Source of the DNA: Erysipelothrix sp.
Lineage (GTDB): Bacteria > Bacillota_I > Bacilli_A > Erysipelotrichales > Erysipelotrichaceae
Direction: 5' to 3'
Assembly (NCBI GenBank): GCA_012520695.1
Contig: JAAYNU010000066.1
Location: 1-8,251 of the forward strand
Length of the DNA: 8,251 bases
A program made the translations under genes and the position numbers. A model generated the notes under the pieces. It worked only from the letters and a program-made list of their open reading frames with translations, was not told the DNA's origin and ran no database searches. Position 1 is the stretch's first letter, and every line of letters begins with the position of its first letter. Shown one piece after another: positions 5,828 through 8,251 of this stretch.

Positions 5828-5875
5828 CTTTATAACTGGGTTCATCGTCTCCTCGACGTTTACGCGGTTATGAAG
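5828..5875 (+). promoter_or_regulatory. rpsO leader RNA hairpin, candidate S15 autoregulatory element
   Basis: Bases 5828-5838 (CTTTATAACTG) pair over 11 bp without mismatch with 5865-5875 (CGGTTATGAAG), including G-U pairs. Inside, CGTC 5846-5849 pairs with GACG 5855-5858 around the loop TCCTC (5850-5854). That loop is complementary to GAGGA at 5892-5896, within the rpsO ribosome binding site, so a pseudoknot could hide the site. Autogenous control of rpsO by S15 binding to leader RNA is established in several bacteria with unrelated structures. Its operation here is inferred from the fold alone. Confidence 0.6.
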
Positions 5876-5904
5876 GTCTATAGAGAAAACGGAGGAAATA
5901 GCAT

Positions 5905-6171
5905 ATGTTGAAAAAAGCAGAAAGAACTGCAATCATGAAAGAGTATGCACGTAAAGAAGGCGACACGGGTTCAGTTGAAGTCCAAGTAGCTGTCTTAACT
6001 GCAGAAATTAACGGTCTTACAGACCACATGAAAACGCATAAAAAAGATCACCACTCAAACCGTGGTTTGTTGAAAAAAGTTGGACGTCGTCGTAACTTAT
6101 TAACATACTTACGTAACGAAGATATTAACCGTTACCGTACGTTGATCACAAGTTTAGGATTAAGAAAATAA
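5905..6171 (+). CDS. rpsO: 30S ribosomal protein S15
   Basis: S15 is a primary binding protein of the small ribosomal subunit. It binds the three-way junction of the 16S rRNA central domain and contacts 23S rRNA in an intersubunit bridge. The 88-residue protein is the normal family length. It shows the conserved features [33 protein letters not shown] and [10 protein letters not shown] at residues about 21-70. The ATG at 5905 has GGAGG at 5891-5895, nine bases upstream. The gene has its own promoter and leader, and ends in a rho-independent terminator before pnp. The rpsO-pnp order is widely conserved in bacteria. No anomaly is visible in the coding region. Confidence 0.97.
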   Translation: MLKKAERTAIMKEYARKEGDTGSVEVQVAVLTAEINGLTDHMKTHKKDHHSNRGLLKKVGRRRNLLTYLRNEDINRYRTLITSLGLRK

Positions 6172-6176
6172 CAATT

Positions 6177-6197
6177 AAAGAGCGAAAGCTCTTTTTT
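6177..6197 (+). terminator. Rho-independent terminator after rpsO
   Basis: AAAGAGC (6177-6183) pairs with GCTCTTT (6188-6194) around a GAAA tetraloop, and the stem runs into a T tract (192-197 of the 6000s). It lies six bases after the rpsO stop codon. Partial readthrough into pnp is possible, since the stem has only three G-C pairs. Confidence 0.85.
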
Positions 6198-6219
6198 GTT
6201 AGGAAACACAGGCTTTATA

Positions 6220-6228
6220 TGGTAAAAT
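6220..6228 (+). promoter_or_regulatory. pnp promoter (extended -10)
   Basis: TGGTAAAAT gives an extended -10 (TGn plus TAAAAT at 6223-6228). No good -35 lies at 16-18 bases, which extended -10 promoters can tolerate. Its position between the rpsO terminator and the pnp ribosome binding site (GAGGTGA, 6243-6249) supports independent transcription of pnp. Confidence 0.55.
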
Positions 6229-6253
6229 TGATACAGAATATTGAGGTGAATCT

Positions 6254-8251
6254 ATGAAAAGAGAATTTGAATTAGATTTTGGTGGGAAATTAATTAAAGT
6301 TGAAACAGGTGAGCTTGCGAAACAGGCCGGAGGGTCTGTTTTAGTACGTTACGGCGATACAGCTGTACTCTCTGCTGCAACAGCAAGTAAAAAGGCGAAG
6401 GATATCGACTTCTTTCCTTTAACTGTCTTATATGAGGAAAAACTCTACTCTGTAGGGAAGATTCCAGGAGGATTCTTACGTCGTGAGGGTCGTCCATCTG
6501 AACATGCTACATTGACGTCACGTCTTATTGACCGTACGATTCGTCCGTTATTTGCGGATGGCTTCAGAAACGAAGTCCAAGTAGTGAACACAGTTCTATC
6601 GTATGATGAAGATCATTCATCAGATATGGCTGCTATGTTTGGAGCGTCATTATCACTTTGTGTATCGGATATTCCTTTTGAAGGACCGATTGCAGGTGTA
6701 ACAGTAGGAATGATTGGGACCGAATATATCGTTAACCCAACGGCTGCTGAATTAGAAAAATCTCGCATGCATTTAGTTGTAGCGGGAACAAGCGATGCTA
6801 TCAACATGGTTGAAGCAGGCGCAAGCGAAGTCTCTGAAGAAGAGATGCTCGAAGCAATGATGTTTGGACACGAGTACATTAAACAACTCTGTGCATTCCA
6901 AGTTGAAATTGCGAATGAAGTTGCTAAAGAGAAAATGGAAATTTCACTCTATGCAGTACCTGAAGAATTAGAATCAGCAGTTCAAGCCCTTGTCGGTGAT
7001 GATTTGCGTACTTCAGTTGCAATTCATGGAAAAGAAGCGCGTTACTCAGCGATCGATCTCTATGAAGAAAAAGCATATGATCATTTTGAAGCAATGGATT
7101 ACGAAAGCGAAAGTGTTAAAAACAAAACATTAAAATTCGTTAAAGAAGTAACTCATGAAATTGTATCTGACGAAGTTCGTCGTTTAATTTCAGTTGAAAA
7201 AATCCGTCCTGATGGTCGTCGACCAGAAGAAGTACGTCCTTTAAATGTTCAAATGGACATTTTAAGCCGTGTTCACGGAAGTGGATTATTCACTCGTGGT
7301 GAAACACAAGTACTATCCGTTCTTACATTGGGTGCTTTAGGGGATAATCAAATTATTGATGACCTCAGCGAAGTATCTGAAAAACGTTTCATGCATCACT
7401 ATAACTTCCCACCGTATTCGGTAGGGGAAACAGGTCGTATGGGTGCTCCTGGACGTCGTGAAGTTGGTCACGGTGCATTGGGAGAGCGTGCTCTATCCTA
7501 TGTACTACCAAGTGAAGAAGAGTTCCCGTATGCAATTCGTATTGTTTCTGAAGTATTGGAATCAAACGGATCATCATCACAAGCTTCAATCTGTGCTTCA
7601 TCTGTTGCCTTAATGGCTGCTGGTGTTCCAATTAAAGCTGCTGTGAGTGGTATTGCAATGGGTCTTGTTCAATATGGAGACGACTATACAGTTCTTACAG
7701 ATATTCAAGGAATGGAAGATCATTTCGGGGATATGGACTTTAAAGTTGCGGGTACTAAAAATGGTATCACTGCTTTACAAATGGATATTAAAATTGCGGG
7801 TCTTTCAAGACAAATTCTTAAGGAAGCCCTTCAACAAGCACATATTGGTCGCGCAGAAATGATGAGCGCGATGGATGAAGTTATTTCTGAACCACGTGGT
7901 CATGTAGCGGAATTCGCTCCTAAGATGGCGAAACTTCAAATTGCTCCGGATAAAATCCGTGCAGTTATTGGAGCTGGTGGAAAAATCATCAACCAAATTA
8001 TCGAAGACTGCAATAACGTTAAAATTGACATTGAAGATGACGGTCGTGTGGTTATTTACCATACTGAACAAGCTTCAATTGATAAAGCGCGTGCAATTAT
8101 CGAAAATATCGTTCGTGAAGCTAAAGTTGGTGAAGTCTACAATGCTAAGGTTGTCCGTGTTGAGAAGTTTGGAGCATTTGTTAATCTGTTCGAAGGAACG
8201 GATGCACTACTTCATGTCTCAAAAATGGCACACCACCGTGTTGAAGACCCA
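6254..8251 (+). CDS. pnp: Polynucleotide phosphorylase (3' end beyond the window)
   Basis: A trimeric 3'-to-5' exoribonuclease that degrades RNA by phosphorolysis, releasing nucleoside diphosphates, and can run in reverse to add tails. The frame is open for 666 codons to the window edge; the family is about 700 residues, so only the end is missing. The first RNase PH domain covers about residues 5-145 and includes [32 protein letters not shown] sequence in two blocks. An all-helical linker follows, and the second, catalytic RNase PH domain spans about 310-545. D483 and D489 in [15 protein letters not shown] correspond to the catalytic aspartates. A KH domain with GAGG at 573-576 follows, then the S1 domain starts at about 625 ([19 protein letters not shown]) and is cut. 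GAGGTGA precedes the ATG by about five bases. It has its own promoter after the rpsO terminator. Confidence 0.97.
   Translation, partial: MKREFELDFGGKLIKVETGELAKQAGGSVLVRYGDTAVLSAATASKKAKDIDFFPLTVLYEEKLYSVGKIPGGFLRREGRPSEHATLTSRLIDRTIRPLFADGFRNEVQVVNTVLSYDEDHSSDMAAMFGASLSLCVSDIPFEGPIAGVTVGMIGTEYIVNPTAAELEKSRMHLVVAGTSDAINMVEAGASEVSEEEMLEAMMFGHEYIKQLCAFQVEIANEVAKEKMEISLYAVPEELESAVQALVGDDLRTSVAIHGKEARYSAIDLYEEKAYDHFEAMDYESESVKNKTLKFVKEVTHEIVSDEVRRLISVEKIRPDGRRPEEVRPLNVQMDILSRVHGSGLFTRGETQVLSVLTLGALGDNQIIDDLSEVSEKRFMHHYNFPPYSVGETGRMGAPGRREVGHGALGERALSYVLPSEEEFPYAIRIVSEVLESNGSSSQASICASSVALMAAGVPIKAAVSGIAMGLVQYGDDYTVLTDIQGMEDHFGDMDFKVAGTKNGITALQMDIKIAGLSRQILKEALQQAHIGRAEMMSAMDEVISEPRGHVAEFAPKMAKLQIAPDKIRAVIGAGGKIINQIIEDCNNVKIDIEDDGRVVIYHTEQASIDKARAIIENIVREAKVGEVYNAKVVRVEKFGAFVNLFEGTDALLHVSKMAHHRVEDP

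Noticed and set aside
5828..5875. tRNA, T-box or metabolite riboswitch in the rpsO leader
   Set aside because: There is no T-box sequence, cloverleaf or known aptamer core. The single long stem with an anti-ribosome-binding-site loop fits a ribosomal protein leader better.
5434..5932. Minus-strand open frames over the small gene and the rpsO leader
   Set aside because: They span the opposite strand of a supported gene, a promoter and a structured leader, and show no conserved motif.
6294..8071. Several open frames opposite or within pnp
   Set aside because: The pnp frame is unmistakable over its whole length, so these are by-products of its codon use.
1..8251. CRISPR array, toxin-antitoxin pair, phage module or defence system
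   Set aside because: No regularly spaced repeats and no matching gene pairs or domains are present. The accessory content is limited to the group II intron end and one insertion sequence.

Overview
The window comes from a low-GC Gram-positive bacterium (Bacillota). AAGGAG-type ribosome binding sites are strong, promoters are TATAAT-like, genes are AT-rich, and the rpsO-pnp order is typical. A member of the Erysipelotrichia is my best guess, but that is an impression from the protein sequences and not a demonstrated assignment.

Bases 1-1314 are mobile DNA. The window opens on the last part of a group II intron: the tail of a probable intron-encoded protein, then domain V and domain VI. The intron ends about two bases before the start codon of orfA of an IS3-family (IS150-like) insertion sequence. 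The element has overlapping orfA and orfB, an A6G slippery site, an intact DD(35)E catalytic triad and a probable right end near 1314. The intron therefore seems to lie inside the insertion sequence, between its left end (outside the window) and orfA.

Bases 1332-5457 are metabolic and transport genes. On the minus strand, a UbiA-family membrane prenyltransferase is followed by a 3-hydroxyisobutyrate dehydrogenase-type oxidoreductase. Divergent from these, on the plus strand, is a tightly overlapping three-gene ABC importer of the nitrate/taurine/thiamine-precursor type: lipoprotein, ATPase and permease. The 68-base divergent spacer holds the start signals of both units. The substrate cannot be read from the sequence. 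One possible link is salvage of an aromatic precursor for the prenyltransferase.

Bases 5458-8251 are a small unrecognised protein with its own -10 box, then rpsO (ribosomal protein S15) and pnp (polynucleotide phosphorylase, cut by the window end). The rpsO leader folds into an 11-bp stem whose apical loop is complementary to the rpsO ribosome binding site, so it is a good candidate for S15 feedback control. A terminator separates rpsO from pnp, and pnp has its own extended -10 promoter.

The most unusual points are the group II intron placed directly before the transposase start, the rpsO leader with its anti-ribosome-binding-site loop, and a 12-base repeat shared by the rpsO leader and the pnp promoter region. 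I see no convincing evidence of a wholly new multi-gene system.
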